Source: Seiridium cupressi
Taxonomy: Eukaryota > Ascomycota > Sordariomycetes > Amphisphaeriales > Sporocadaceae
Assembly: GCA_036674765.1 (NCBI GenBank)
Contig: JARVKI010000009.1
Span: 620,001 to 684,000, forward strand
Direction: 5' to 3'
DNA length: 64,000 nucleotides
Below the pieces are notes generated by a model that saw only the letters and a program-made list of their open reading frames with translations, did no database searches and was not told the origin of the DNA. The translations under genes were made by a program, and so were the position numbers. This document shows positions 36,919 through 50,367 of this stretch, in pieces. Position 1 is the first letter of the stretch. Each line of letters starts with the position of its first letter.

Positions 36919-37803
36919 GCTGGCGACTTGGGCGGTCGTGTGACTGATGCCTGCAATAGGGTGTGTTGGTGATGGATGCGTATTTTCTGTGGGAAGGTTT
37001 GCGCCCCTCAAATCAGCTTACAGCTGGATGGACTAGGCGGTAGTCAATCCAGTCTATCGGGTAGGCAGGCGGCGCTATGCAAGTGGGATCAAGGGTCCAG
37101 GATCGGTGGGAAGCCTTGTCGTTGGCTGGATAACCGCCGGCGATGGAGTTGTTGGTTTGCAATGCCAAAAAAAATTGGACAAGGCTAAGGCTCCAATGAA
37201 CAGCCTCGTATCCTCCATCCAGCCGGCAGCACGCGAGCGCCCTCCGGGGTCTCAGCGCTCAGGACGACCGGGTCCGGCAGCTGAAGGGGCCAATGGCGGG
37301 CGTTTCAACTCTGTCTTTCAGCACCTTGGCGGGGTCGATTTACCCCTCCAAAGCGATGATAAGCAGGGGCGAATGGGGCGACAACCCGCGTTGAAACTTT
37401 GGGTTGTTTCTCTTAAGTGGAAGAAAAAGATCCGGCCTACATACAACAGAGGCAGTCACACCTTTCTGTCCTCGTCCCGAGATATCTCCCTCTTTTATAC
37501 GCCTCTCTCGCTCTTCGTTGGTGCCACGGCATACCTCGTAGGACCCCATACTAGCTACAATTGTCGTGTTCCTTCATTCATAGCACAGCCGAGGCGTTAA
37601 TACCACTCACTTCCTACCAATAGATCCAAGTTCTCGAGTCTTTCTTCTGCGCCTTTGGGCTTCAGTCTCTTAAGAAGACACACTAGGTGGCAACAAGCTG
37701 TGAAATAACTCTCTCATATTCACAGCACAGACTACTACGTCAAGCACACGCGAGCGCAGTTCCTCCCAAGGCGATCTAGCCACTCCCCAACTCGATCGCC
37801 ACC
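36919..37803. other. Divergent promoter, PRKRIP1-like / phosphoglycerate-mutase-family gene
   Basis: About 0.9 kb between two divergent starts. The half next to the plus-strand gene (37440-37803) is CT-rich with a TATA-like ttttata near 37493-37499 and an ATG-poor leader. No separate gene is supported. Confidence 0.5.
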
Positions 37804-39397
37804 ATGGGACGACCAAGGCTCATCATTCTGATCAGACACGCCCAGTCTGAAGGCAACAGTAAGCACAGCATTTTTTCGGCCAAATATCTGCGCTAACTCA
37901 TCGTCTGCAGAGAACAGAGACATCCACCAAACCGTTCCCGACCACCGTGTGAAGCTCACTCCCGACGGCTGGGACCAGGCCCACGAAGCTGGGCGGCGGT
38001 TGCGCTCTCTACTCCGCGCTGACGATACTTTACAATTCTTCACATCCCCTTACCGACGTACGAGAGAGACGACTGAAGGGATTCTTGAGACGCTGACATC
38101 CGACGAGGAGGAGCCGAGTCCCTTCAAGCGCTCCAATATCACAGTATACGAGGAGCCGCGGCTTCGCGAACAGGACTTTGGTAACTTCCAGCCATGCAGC
38201 GCCGAGATGGAACGCATGTGGCAGGAGCGTGCTGATTACGGGCATTTCTTCTACCGGATACCTAATGGAGAGTCTGCTGCCGACGCTTATGACCGTGTCT
38301 CAGGCTTCAATGAAAGCCTGTACCGACAGTTTGGCGATGACGACTTTGCGAGTGTATGTGTATTAGTCACGCACGGGCTGATGAGTCGGGTTTTCCTGAT
38401 GAAGTGGTATCACTTCTCTGTCGAGTATTTCGAGGATCTGAGGAATGTCAACCATTGCGAGTTCTTGATCATGAAGAAGCAGGAAGACAATGGCAAGTAC
38501 ATATTGCAAAACAAGCTGAGGACGTGGTCAGCATTACGGCGTGAGCGCGCTGCGCTGAAGGCCAAGGAAGACGCCGAGAAGGAGGACGCTGGTGTGCCAG
38601 TCTCGAGTCCACTCAAGGACGGAACCAAGCAGCCGGAGCGCCAGAACCCGACCCCCGTGGCACCGAGACGCTGGGGCGGGTGCCCTGAGGGCTGCAACCA
38701 CAGCAAGCACCTCCCCAAGGTTCGCAGAGACTTGGCGGAGCTGAGGCTCGTGGACGAGAAACATGCGGCCAAGAGCAGTGTTGCGGCTGCTACCAACCCA
38801 AACGTCGTTAGCCTGGCTGGGACCATTGCCTCGCGCCGAGTCCCGCGTGTTGTCAACTCATCCGATGACGACTCAGATGATCCCCGCGGAAAACCAGGCG
38901 GTGTAGGAGGTCCAAAGATCGATGTTACGAGAGCCCGGGAGGAAATCGTCTCATCCCCCGATGGCACGCCATCATTCATCACCGTTGAAGACCGTCTACG
39001 GAATCACATGAAGTCTCCTAAATTCCTGCATGTAGGCCGTGATTTCGGTGGTACGCGCTCTGGTGCCAACAGCGATACCGAGATGTCCGAGGACGACGCG
39101 AGACAGCGGCTGGCTAGCATTGCCGCCAGAGTCAAGCATACCAACGGAATCAACGGTAGTGGAGCTGGTAACAGCAAGGGTGAAAATGGCAAGTATCAGA
39201 CGGAAAGCGGTATGGGACGTGGTGCGCACGCCAATAGGCTCGGTGATGCGCCGGCCAGCCGGAATAGCTCGGTCGATGGCAGCGAGGACGGTGGAGACGA
39301 GAGAGAAGAGAATGGTGATGCAGATGAGCATGAGAATGAAGACGAGTTGGACAGGGCCGAGAGGGAGGAGCGCAGTGTCAGAGAATGCGTCTACTGA
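37804..39397 (+). CDS. Histidine phosphatase (phosphoglycerate mutase) family protein
   Basis: Exon 1 is 37804-37858 and exon 2 is 37911-39397, joined across a 52-bp intron (GTAAGC, CGCTAAC branch, TGCAG) to give 513 aa. The catalytic domain fills residues ~1-250: the phospho-accepting His12 in RHAQSEGN, the TSPYRRTRET block, and the second His (about 173) in VTHG. A charged tail of ~260 residues, Asp/Glu/Ser-rich and probably disordered, follows and ends in an acidic run. Compact fungal relatives include yeast Det1, an acid phosphatase of this family; equivalence is likely but not proven. The absence of a signal peptide suggests an intracellular phosphatase; the substrate is unknown. Confidence 0.92.
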
Positions 39398-42300
39398 AAG
39401 TCAGAACACTGCCTCAGTTCAAGAGCCATTGGCCAAAGGCTAGGGAGTAGTAGCCCATCCAGGTTTGCGAGTCGATGGAATTTGATTATAAGATTGTCTG
39501 TTGGTCTGTTCACGCATAGAATAATCATGAGTTATGATAGTCGGATATACCCAATCAAGTATGTTCATGTTGCGCTGTATATCTGATGACGGACCAGTTA
39601 CCACTCGATGTGCTGTGTCCCGTATTATAGAGGACTGTGTGGTCATGCGTGGCATTACTCGAGCTCTTGATAAGACATGATATTGACAATTCAGGGCTTA
39701 GCCTAATCTCAACGCCCCGCAGGTCTGTAAGACTGTTTTGGAGGCATTGCTAAAGTATCAAATGTACTGACGTTGTTTGAGATCTGCGTTGAGTAAACCA
39801 TTAGAAACTGACAAGTACCGGCATTCGAGATCTTGAGCATTGCCCAGACCAGCTTTTTGATATGACTTGTCTAAACCAAAAGAAAAAGAAATTTCGATCA
39901 TCCGTAGCTATCCATGTCATTCTGATAGATAAAATACCATCGACAAGACCTGGCATATTATATGGTACATGCTAATGGCCCTGCTCCTTTATAGGAGAAC
40001 CCTCGGGGTTCTTTGATGTGGGATTTCCCGTACGGCGAATGTGAGTATATTGAAGCCACTGTGTAGTAAGTTAATACAGATGAGAAAATACGGTGACTGA
40101 AGACCTATCAGTGAGTATCACACCCGCAGGCTATTCGCCAAGCTCCGCTTGGATAAAGAAATATGCTGCATACATCCGACCGACTAATGTATCAATTTGA
40201 CACTCAACGTTGCTGCAGTTGATAGCCTGGCAAATCATTGTAAGCCAACACAGACTGCATATGAAATCGTCGATCACTGGAGTAATTTGCTCTAACAATA
40301 GGAGGTACAAGGTATGGAAGCATCCTTCCGCTGACAAACGAGAACGTACCACATTAGTGCAGTATGGGTTTCTCTTGAGCACGATTTCTCCTCGCCACTC
40401 TCTCGAGGTGCCTTCGTAGTATCCGCTTCAACGGTTTGTGTCTCCTTCCGGAAATGTGCTTTGTTACAGACACCTCGCAATCTCTCACCTAGTTATAGTT
40501 GTCTGTCACACGAACAGATGGAGCAAGCTGCTCGAGAGGCGCAAAGACACTCCCTACTGACTCATGCGATGCCGTGCTTTCCCGCAACGGAGGGGCCCCC
40601 TGTGGCCGTCACTGTCAGGGACCGGACCTCTGTGCAGCATAAAACTAGACAGGGGACTATATTGTAGACAGAAACGAGGTCGCACAACACAGCGACGATC
40701 CTGCGGCATACGGCATGCACGACTCAACGGATGATTGCTTGAGGATGGGCAGATATTGCACCTCGAGTGTCGTGCTGCGCCTTGTCACAGGCTTGCTCTG
40801 TCATAGGTTACTTGCACTCGGTCTCGATTCCAACTCGACGCGAGGGCAGCCGGGGTCTGGGATAAGGCCCATGCCGGCCAACGTCGGCTTGGTATAGATC
40901 CCGAAGCCATTGACAGCTACACTGGGCATACGGCAATCTCCCAGGGTCTCTATCTCGTACCAACTGTGCCTGAGACACTCACATGCGGCTCGTATGCCCA
41001 AGGTCCTTTTGGGAGGCGTGCTGAGAACACCATACAAGGAAATGTCATCATTGCCTGCCGGAACCCTTGGTGAGGAGTTCAAGCATGACAAGGCGTAGCG
41101 CCGCCAAGGGTTGATGCTGACGGGCTGTTGGTGACAGAGCAATAATCTCAGCCCTGGAAGATCCTTCGCTTACAAGCTTCGCGCTCATAGGCGACCCCAT
41201 GTCCAGCCCCAGGGGGGTGGGCGGAACATTTCCAGCAGTATCGCCTTCTTGCGCCGAACGTCACTTGAATTGCCGAGCTGGGAAGCGCGGTCGGCCACTG
41301 GCATTGGCCAATCGTGTCGAGTTCTCGGTCTGTTCTGGTACCAACACACTGGGCGCCCTGTTACGGGCCAGACCCAATCCGGCCGAATCTGCGTGTGGAA
41401 GCAATAGATCGCGAAGGATTCGATTTCATCTAGAGGCAGGCAGCCATGGGCTCTTGAGGAGGCAAAAAGTGTCCAATAGGGCCAACCGTCTCTGCTCAAG
41501 TCCGGCCGCCCACCGTCTTGCCCAATGGGACGCCGCATGGGTTTTGTGTTCCCAATGGCTTGGGACGGCTGCCACAACGGGCCTCGTGCAGAGGGCGATG
41601 GCATCAGATGCGGGGTTGGCCAATAATCACGGCTGTCGGGCTGCTTACGGAGTGCCCCTTGGGGAAATGTCTCTCGTTGATGCTACGCTGTTACGTGATG
41701 GGTATCACGAGTATGCGGCTTGGAAATGAGCTCGCAAGGGATCGGGTGGCGGGTTTCAAGAAGCATCGTGACCGATAACGTTCGGAAACCGGTAAAGGCG
41801 AAAAGCAAAGCCACTTTGTTGACTTTCAACTTCCCACGTTCCTGGACAAGCCCCAAGGGGGGGGAGACGGTCTGGGCTCGGCTTAAGGAACGAAGGGGGT
41901 GTGCCAATACGCGAGCCCGGATACGTTCTGGGCTGGAACAAGACTGCGCGTGTTTATGGCGATGCTACTGCGTTTGCATTCTTCCAGATATTTCCATGTA
42001 CCACAATCTAGTGAGGCCCTCGCTGAGTGTGGAAGGCGTCGAAACGTTACGGATTACCATCAATTTATCATTGGCCCGTCTCAGATGGACGATACACATG
42101 GCATATGCACATGGGGGCGGCCATCGCGGTCTGCATGCACACCTATACTATGTATGAAAGGACTTATCTTGATATCTCTTGCTCGACTTGGCCACGCCAA
42201 TCAGCGTCGAACAAAACGGACAACGCCCGCGAGTCGAGGTAACCTGGGCTGCTGACGCCGTGCGACCCGCATGAGTGAGGCACTAGGCCACGACGTTGGG

Positions 42301-45300
42301 AAAGTTGCACGAAATCCTGCCTCGCCTTGCTGATGCTGTGCGACCTGACAGGTTCCTTTTCCTTTTTTTTGCCCCGAGAGGCTCGTTCGCCAGGTCGTGC
42401 CTCTTTCTACATACATGTGGTGCCACAGTGACTATCGTCATTGGTCCGCCGGAGACTATGATCCTACGAAACATGCCAATTGATGCAGGGCTCGACATCT
42501 GGAAATATAGTCCACCTCTATACTGTACGTAGGACAGGGATGAGCGATGACTCGCAGGCTTGGTATGCAGCGCAGAGTGCAGTCACACATGTTTCAAATG
42601 GTGAATGTCGGGCCTTACGATATGCATGCTCTGCCATGAGCGTAAACACATGGGCGGGCACAAGAAATGCTCTGTATCATGCTACTCCCCAGCCCTCGCC
42701 GTCATCGATTGTGTGATCACCGTTGCAGCGCCGACCCGACGAGTTTCGTTCACGGGCCAAGCTATTCCCAAAACATCACGGAGTGTATGAAACTTGGAGC
42801 TTCGTTTAAATCTTACATCTGCCTGCCCATGGTCCTGTCAGCAGTAATGGGCAGAGAGATAAGCCACCCCACGTGTTTGGCGCAGTTCTGCTTCCGAGAC
42901 CCAGCCAGTGGCTAGTGAAACCTGGAAATTAGTCCCAGCAGGTCGGGGCACAACAAAACCCCCTCGGGAGGCAATGATTTACACAATAATTGAAAGGAGC
43001 ATGGTCGTTGTTCCAATCTTAGCCACAACTCCCCAATCTCGGCACTTGGAGCGGCCGATGCGCGTGGCTGTCCACTCCGTCCAAATCGTCCGCTTTATCC
43101 GTATCATGAGCTCTCACAATCTTGGGGAATATTACGACCTTGGAGGGAGGGGCGTTTGAAGAGGCCATGTCGGGGCCAGGTCAAGGTCAGGACCACGCCC
43201 CCCCTGGTCCCTGTGCAGAAGAAAACGCTCCGTAGTGCCACTATTTTAGCAGTAACAGCGTGCCAAGCAATTACGATGCGGGGGAGCGAGATTACAAGTC
43301 TATTCGCTGGACTAGTACCGAGACACCTTGCAACCGCAATTCCAACAGATACAAGGGTATGTGTTGATATTTCCTGGTAAAGTCGTGATTCATGAGCCTG
43401 GATTCAGCGTGGGGTGCATTCGTAGCTTCGGAGGATAGGTACATGTAGGGAGTCGAAGACCTCGATGGGGGAAGCAATATTGGTTCCGGTGCTCAATGCT
43501 CACTGTTGTTCGTTTTTTTGAACAGAGTGTCACTTGCTCGTGACTACCACGTGGATTTCCACACCGGTCATACTGAAAAGACGTTGCTTTTTCTCTTGTC
43601 ATCTGTGGGGAAGCGTCTCAAGTCTTCCCAGAGAGACCGCGTGCCCTGGAGCATGCAATAGCTGGGGCTTGATAGAAAGTTACGGCAGGAGTCCACTATC
43701 TGACGACGCCTCCAACCTTCTTTCGACTTAATCCCACAACTGATGATACAGCACTAGTTGCTGTCAATGCGCCCATCGATCTTGATCAGGACATATAAGC
43801 CCTGGAGTTAAGCCTGCAGGAACGTGGAGACTCACTAGACTAACGCAGGATTGTCAACGCACTTTTCCTGACCTCAGCTGCTCCTTCCAGGGGGCAGAGT
43901 TGCTGTTGCTATCTGTTGTCAATTCTGAACTCCCTGGGAGGAAACGGTAGACCCTCGTGCAGAGAATCTCTCATTGGTTCTCGTACTCGCTTCGGTGGAT
44001 TTGCAAGGCAAGGGTGCTGCAGAAGGGGGTCCCAGGGCCCCCCGGGGTCCAGTTGCACTATGTAAGCGCAGATTATAACCCTTGTGAGCTGCCAGGTTCG
44101 GCCTGGGATAAAACTCGCCAGGGCTAAGCGAGCAAACATCGTGAACACATCATGACTTTAGTGTTTCAAGAGAGCTCGCAAATCTGTACCAGACTTTGAG
44201 TGTGGACCTTGGTTCATCTAATCTACAGCCTGTGTCCCGAGCGCGCACCTCGCGCTGTATGCCGAATGTCGACTAGACCACACAACCAAGCCTGTCAAAG
44301 CCGGTCTTTGCTTTGTGAAGATGGTGCAATCTGGGGAAGTTGTTGTTTCGGCACGCCTGATCGCCAGCTGATACCCTCGCAGTGATCAAATCATAACGAT
44401 CGTCCACAGGGACATGAAAAAAGCAGCTAGCGTTGCCGGTCCGGCAAGCCCACCATGGTCTCAACCTGACTTTTTTGTTCAAGCTCTAGTTATTGCTTTG
44501 TAGGGGGTGTGAGAAGTGAAAGTAGTCCTCCGTGTTCTTATTGATGCTGACACCATGTGACCGAGACCAGATGTGGGCTTACGGCATGATGCTGACACTC
44601 ATCTTGATATCACATCTCAGGAATCGTCGTGCCTGCGTTAGAGAGAGTTTGTCTGACCAATTCAGGAAGCGAGCTATGCGAACGTACTGCTTACTGAGAA
44701 CCAAGTTCATGTCCCTGAATTCGCTAGAGCACTGTGCTTCGTCTTGACCAAGTATCTCCAGCCCCTTTGCTGGGCAGTCTGTGCCGATGTGGATGATCTT
44801 GGATCAACCAAGTCCGTAGGTAGGCAACGTCCACAGGACTATCGTCATGTCGTCTGGCATTCTCGTAGCTCAAACTTACTGCAGGTTTTATGGCGGGCGC
44901 TTGGATCGTGACAAATCGTCGGGACCGCAGACTTGACATGTGTACATGTCATGGTAAGCCTATTTAGTTGTGATCATGGAGTCTAGCTTGGGCTCAGCCT
45001 TGAGGACTAGACTGTAAAGGGCTTGCGGGTTATGCTAGCAATTCCAAAAGAGTCCGTAGAGCCATCATGAAATTCGATCGTGGGCCAATGGAAAGAGTCG
45101 CCGAGATCGCCGACGACCCCATAGCGGCTTGGCTGATCGGATCAGCTGGACCCTGATAAGATCATCCTGAACTATTGAGAAGAAAGTTCAACGATCAGGA
45201 CACCTGTGCTGCAAAGAGAGAAGAAAAAGTCGTTGGCCGGTTGAGCCATTTCATGATGTTGTTCAGTCAAATCAATGACATCTAGACAATCTCGGCCAGC

Positions 45301-48300
45301 ACCATTTGTAGGAGTGGTCATGAAAACGAGGCAGTGCCATGTTTTACCCCTTTCACGATAAGGCTAGAAGAGTACCGCACTTTGCCGCACATGATCATCC
45401 GGCAGCTAAAACATCATAGAGTGAGATATTGTGATAAGGTTGGGTTTCTGTTCTGGGAGACCATTCCCAGAACAAAGACTGAGAAGTGTGTCGAAGGTCC
45501 GCGTTGGGATCCAGTTTGTCGGAAAACTCGGCGGGAAATTGCGCAATGCTCTATCAAGACACACGGAGCGAACATCTTGGCATCCGTTGATCTCCTTGTG
45601 TGCCGCTGTTGCGATCAATGATAGGATAAGGGTGGAGGAGTTTATCGTTTTCATCGTTAGCGTGGGAGACCAGCCCGCACGGTGATTCAATAGAGGGATG
45701 AACCCTGCTATCAGCTACACGGGATCGATGACTGGGGGACTTGCTTAACCGTACCGAGCCGTCCCTCTAGCTGGGAACCACTCACCATAGTGCTGGGTCC
45801 AAAGAGATCATTCATGACTGGAGTCGTTGCAATAGCTTATCTTGGACCGAGGGACATCTGCAATGGCTCCGGCCCATGTTTGGCGGGTTGTGTTTGATAC
45901 GAGTATGGTGTCAGTCTGAAAGTGAGCAGGCTTGGCTGAAGCCTGGGCCATCAGATCACCGACCTCAGCCTTATTCCCCAGAGCTGACTGTGGGCGACAA
46001 CCGCTGGACCGTGCGACCGACGTTGCCGAGTCCATACATAAGTGACTACTCACATTATGCGACATGCTCAGCTAGCCGATCCTCATTCGAATCATACGTT
46101 CCTGGACTGTCGACGAACCCTCGTTCATCGCGGAACACCAGGAGACGGAGAATACCGCGTATTGCGGAGAACCGGATACCACTACGCGCGTGGGGGTTTC
46201 GCTGCGCAGGTACGCTGAACCAAGTATTTTCGATACTGCATGATATCTCGAACCAGAGGAGCGAAGTGGGAGATCCTGGCACGCCAGAGGCACCGGTGGT
46301 GCGAACCACAGAAGCAGATAGATTGGGTTAAACGCTGTCGAGGCTGCACCGGGAGTTGTAGGTGCCGTGGAGATAAGAGATCAATCGGCGGGCTGTCTAC
46401 CGGGACTGCTATGAAATAGTGTACCCGCCTCTGATGAAGCCGTTTTGATGAAGTGGAACAAGATAGTGACGACGTTAGAGGGTCAGCAGGATGATGATAG
46501 GACGATGATGGTCTGGTTCAAGGGCAGCATCATTTAACGCTGCAGGGTCGTCTTGGTGGATTCTACTTGTCCATTGTGTACATAGATTTCCGCATAATCG
46601 ATTAGTGCTTGGTTGACGAACACCTAGCGAAGATATGGTGTGCAGTTACCGAATAGCGTCTTTGCTTGACGCTTCATGCTTTGGTGTTATTGGCCAGGCG
46701 GTCATTGATAACCTAGTCACAAAGCCAGTGACTATCAGGGTCACTTCGGGCAATGCAGGAACATGACTACTTGACATGTTGATCATGTACGCCGTTGATT
46801 CGTCCTGGGCATGGCAAGGCAATAATAGGAGGAGATGATGGGGACGCCAGCGCTCGGAAATATACGATGGGCGGCGTCCTCAGCGACCGGTATTCCCGGC
46901 TGCCTCGAACATGGGCAGTGGTTGGAGATGGTCTCATACACCAGCTTTCATACCTACAGTATGACTTTTGATAGTGCATGCAGATGGCGCATTGCTCAGG
47001 GTCCCCAGAGTCTGCTCCAGTCTGCTGAGGTCGGCATCCGTGTGGCTCTCCTTCCTGCTTCAGCTCCATCATCCCCACCTCCTGTGATGCAGAGGCGTGG
47101 GAAGTCCCACGATATGTCTCTGAATATGGGGATATGGGGTGGGAGGGACGGGAGGTGGCGAGAGGATGAACCCACCGGGGCATGCACAGCCAAGCCAGTG
47201 CTTCGAGGGCCAAACTGCACGGCAGCATCATGCTATGCACCACGGACGAGTCGCCCAGGCAAATGTCACGAAATTTATTGTTGGAGTGGTGTGCGCCCAT
47301 GCAGAAGTGTCGCGTTCCCCCGCCCCAGGTTGTGTCCAAGCTGCAGCTGATGAGCCGCTAGGCTCTTTCCCATCGCGCCCGCATGACCCTAACCCCCCTT
47401 CCGCCCTAGCGCCGTGAAATCTTCCGCATGCCTGCGACCCTTCGTGCCTGCTCTCACGATTCCCACCGGCGCCAGGACGACGATCTCCCCCAGCATTGCC
47501 CGTCGCATCGCGCAACACGTCTTTCCTCACGCTCCACCACGAGCTGCTCATTACGTCGTTCGTCAAGGCCACAAGGCCCCAAGGCCGCCGGCAGACGATA
47601 GATTCACGAGCGAACCTCCAGCTTCGTCCCGACTATTGCAGATGATCACTGATCTGTCTCAGAGCTTGTCGCCATCTGTCGGCGTGCCCTGCGCCCTGGG
47701 GATTTGCGCGCGGTAATCCTCTCGCCATGCACAAAGCCACCTCGTTAGCTAGTGCTGAGAAGGCAGGTGTGCCTCGTGCTCTGCCATTGGATGGATCACC
47801 AGGTCTTCGCGAATAGCCTCTTTGGGAATCCCGCATGTGCTGGTGTCCGCAGGCCCTCCCAAGTCCTCGAAGGGTCCTCAGCCCAGCCCGCGAACTTCAT
47901 TGGGGGATGCGAGAAATTACGGGTACTCGCCGAGCTGTCAGGTACCAGACTCGATCAAATCCTCAAGCCAGTTTTGACTTGCTTATGGGATTCTTTACCA
48001 ACTACCATCTGCTACTATCTAGGTACAACCCGGCGCCGCTTGTACATCCGCTGTTCACGATCAGTCGCTGGCCAGTCATCGGAGGAACGGGAATTCTCTA
48101 CTTTGGTCATCATGCTTCTCCGTGGCGTGCGTGGCTGCCTTGCGTGGTGACTGCGGAACCGTGAAATGCACCACAGCTATTGCATTTGCAGCACGCCTTC
48201 TTTCGTGCTACAGACACTTAGCTGTAACCGCAAGCAATAATGATCATGGCCTCGCGAATAGGCTTTCTAGATTGCCATCCACCAGACTGAGTCTCAACAA

Positions 48301-49908
48301 CCAATGAGATGGCCGAGACACATCCCCATCTCCTATTACATGCAAGATTTGGACCGCGCTGCACGAGCAGGTAGTGTCGTCAAATGAGAAACAGCTGATA
48401 CTCTGGTGTTATGCGTTCTGTGACGAGGCTCGCATTCCTACATACAGTAGAGTAGGCAGCTGGTGGGCCTACGCCGGGGGTTGCATGGCGTAACACGGCG
48501 TGAGAGGCCGATGGTTTTCCACTTTGGACACTGCCAGCGTCGACGCTATTCTGTGACCTCTCCTCGCAAAGTGTCGTGAGGGACTGTTATCTGCCTCTCA
48601 TCGGGCCCCCCACGGGCCCACACAACTATCCGTCCTGGGTTGCCTCTGAAGTGGACATGCCTTTCTTGTCGTTCAAGTACGTATATGTCGATGCAACTGC
48701 GACGCCAAACCTCCCATGCCGCGTCTATGTAGTGGAGGGCATTCAAATCACCCCTACCATGGTAATGAGCATGGTCGCAGGCCTCTCCGCGGCAAAGACT
48801 CGACCATGGCAGGACAGCGAAGGCGGCGCCCGCAGGCCGGACGGACTAGACGCCGCCTCCCCTGCGCAGATTGGCTGGGTCGGCCTTGGCAACTCAACCT
48901 GCACTCATCCCTTGCGGTCCAGCTAAAACACTTCCTCATTCTCCACCCCCAGCACATAATTACCTTGGTGTTGCGCCCGTCTCAATGATCGACGCCTCTT
49001 ATGGGTCGACGCCCCGTGCCACGATTTCACGCCCCCGGGGCGCTCGCACATCCTCCACGCCCCCCCGGGGCCACATCACGGACGACAGAAAATTTTTCTA
49101 ATCTACCTCAATATGACACACACCAGCGTCGGTCGAGAATGCTCAGACGCTAGGTTGTTCGAGGCATAGCTGCTGAAGCACGAATGCAGAGTCCCCGCAG
49201 GACCACCCAGCGTTTCCAAGCACTCACTGCCAGACACACCAGAGGGGTGTCGTTTCTTGGGAGACTGCCTGGCTGCCCTTGGAGCTGCACTCAGGCGATG
49301 TACCCTCAGGGTGGAACTTGCACAAAGCTGCAAAGCTTTGCAGTAGTGCCCTTTCTAGCGTCACGGTCACTCCACCCCTCCCAGACATCCTGGTCCTTGG
49401 TCATGGACCGCCCAGAGCACACCATTTCGAGAGTAATGCATATTTTCGTTTGAAGATCGAGGGACAAAGTACCCTCCCACGCAGAAGACCTGGCGAGGTA
49501 CTATGCAAGCCAGTGCAAGAGAAGCCTACCCACCTAGGACCTCGTCCACGCTTGCAGTTCATACATATGAACCACCTCCCTCCTCCCTCACCTTTGCCAG
49601 TTCCATGATTGCCAACTTCGAAACACACCTTCTATTCACAACCTTCGTTACCCTCACACACCTGTTGCAGCATACACGCGGTTGACAACGGCCATAACAT
49701 AATAACTTATCACATCTCTCGCCCATCTTCGAATAAACCCAAGACAGCCTGGTTAGATCTGGTCAGGCCTAGATCCGTTAAATTCAACATTGGAACATCT
49801 GGTGGTGTTCTAGGTTCTCTCTGAACTTGTGATAGGCACGTCCTGCCCTCACAATCAGCATATACGATCACAGTGTCCGTGGGACTTCGCTCAACGACAA
49901 CGACCACC
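39398..49908. other. 10.5-kb region without recognisable genes
   Basis: No ORF on either strand shows a known domain, a sensible start context and splice partners. ORFs of 100-190 codons (for example around 41.2-41.7, 46.8-47.3 and 47.2-47.6 kb) overlap one another on opposite strands and read as low-meaning sequence. Base composition is mixed rather than strongly A/T-rich, so the region does not look like heavily RIP-mutated transposon DNA. The last ~1.5 kb, with CCCCT stress-element-like motifs (for example near 49374) and CT-rich stretches, may be promoter and leader of the ECL1-type gene. Confidence 0.5.
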
Positions 49909-50367
49909 ATGTCTAGCAACTTGTCGTGGGAGCACCAGTACTGCTTGTCCTGTGACAGGCAAACAGACGGTGCTACCTACTGCTCCGAGTCATGCAGACT
50001 GTCAGATTTCGATAAGTCATCGACAAGCTACAGCACACCAGCTAGCTCACCGGGCTTGGACGGTCCTGCCTTTGCTTGGCCGAGTTCCAAGACCCAGACG
50101 AAATTCTATCTGTCACCAGCATACGACTTCAGCAATGCTCAGCCATATGGCTCAACACCTCAAGCCCAGTCCTACCTCTCCCGACACTCGATCTCGTCTG
50201 GCATTCACCTTACGCCTTCAAGCTCGTACAGCAGCTTGACATCGATGCAAAGCACATCATCGACAGGCACCGAGAGCAGGCAACTGTCAGACAAGGCGAA
50301 GAAGCAGTTGAGGGACTATGCCAGCTCCTTCGAGAACGCCCGACTCCAGCGTCGTCGATCCTGCTAA
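49909..50367 (+). CDS. ECL1-type life-span/stress regulatory zinc protein
   Basis: This intronless gene encodes 152 aa. The N-terminus has four cysteines (12, 15, 25, 29) as C-x2-C-x9-C-x3-C in YCLSCDRQTDGATYCSESCR, the pattern of the Ecl1 family that in fission yeast extends chronological life span and binds zinc. The rest is Ser/Tyr/Gln-rich with short conserved segments (STPASSPGLDGP, FYLSPAYDFS, SYLSRHSISSG) and ends in a basic helix (SDKAKKQLRDYASSF...LQRRRS). The ATG has a good CACCATGTC context. No neighbour lies within 5 kb on the right or 10 kb on the left. The 3' flank to ~50.9 kb lacks a credible ORF and is probably UTR. Family recognition rests on the Cys motif and the overall layout. 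Confidence 0.8.
   Translation: MSSNLSWEHQYCLSCDRQTDGATYCSESCRLSDFDKSSTSYSTPASSPGLDGPAFAWPSSKTQTKFYLSPAYDFSNAQPYGSTPQAQSYLSRHSISSGIHLTPSSSYSSLTSMQSTSSTGTESRQLSDKAKKQLRDYASSFENARLQRRRSC

Noticed and set aside
41185..41729. Two opposing ORFs of 139 and 176 codons
   Set aside because: They overlap on opposite strands, show no domain, and have no splice or promoter context.
46767..47572. Minus-strand ORFs of 190 and 114 codons
   Set aside because: Composition looks random, plus-strand ORFs of similar length overlap, and no family is recognisable.
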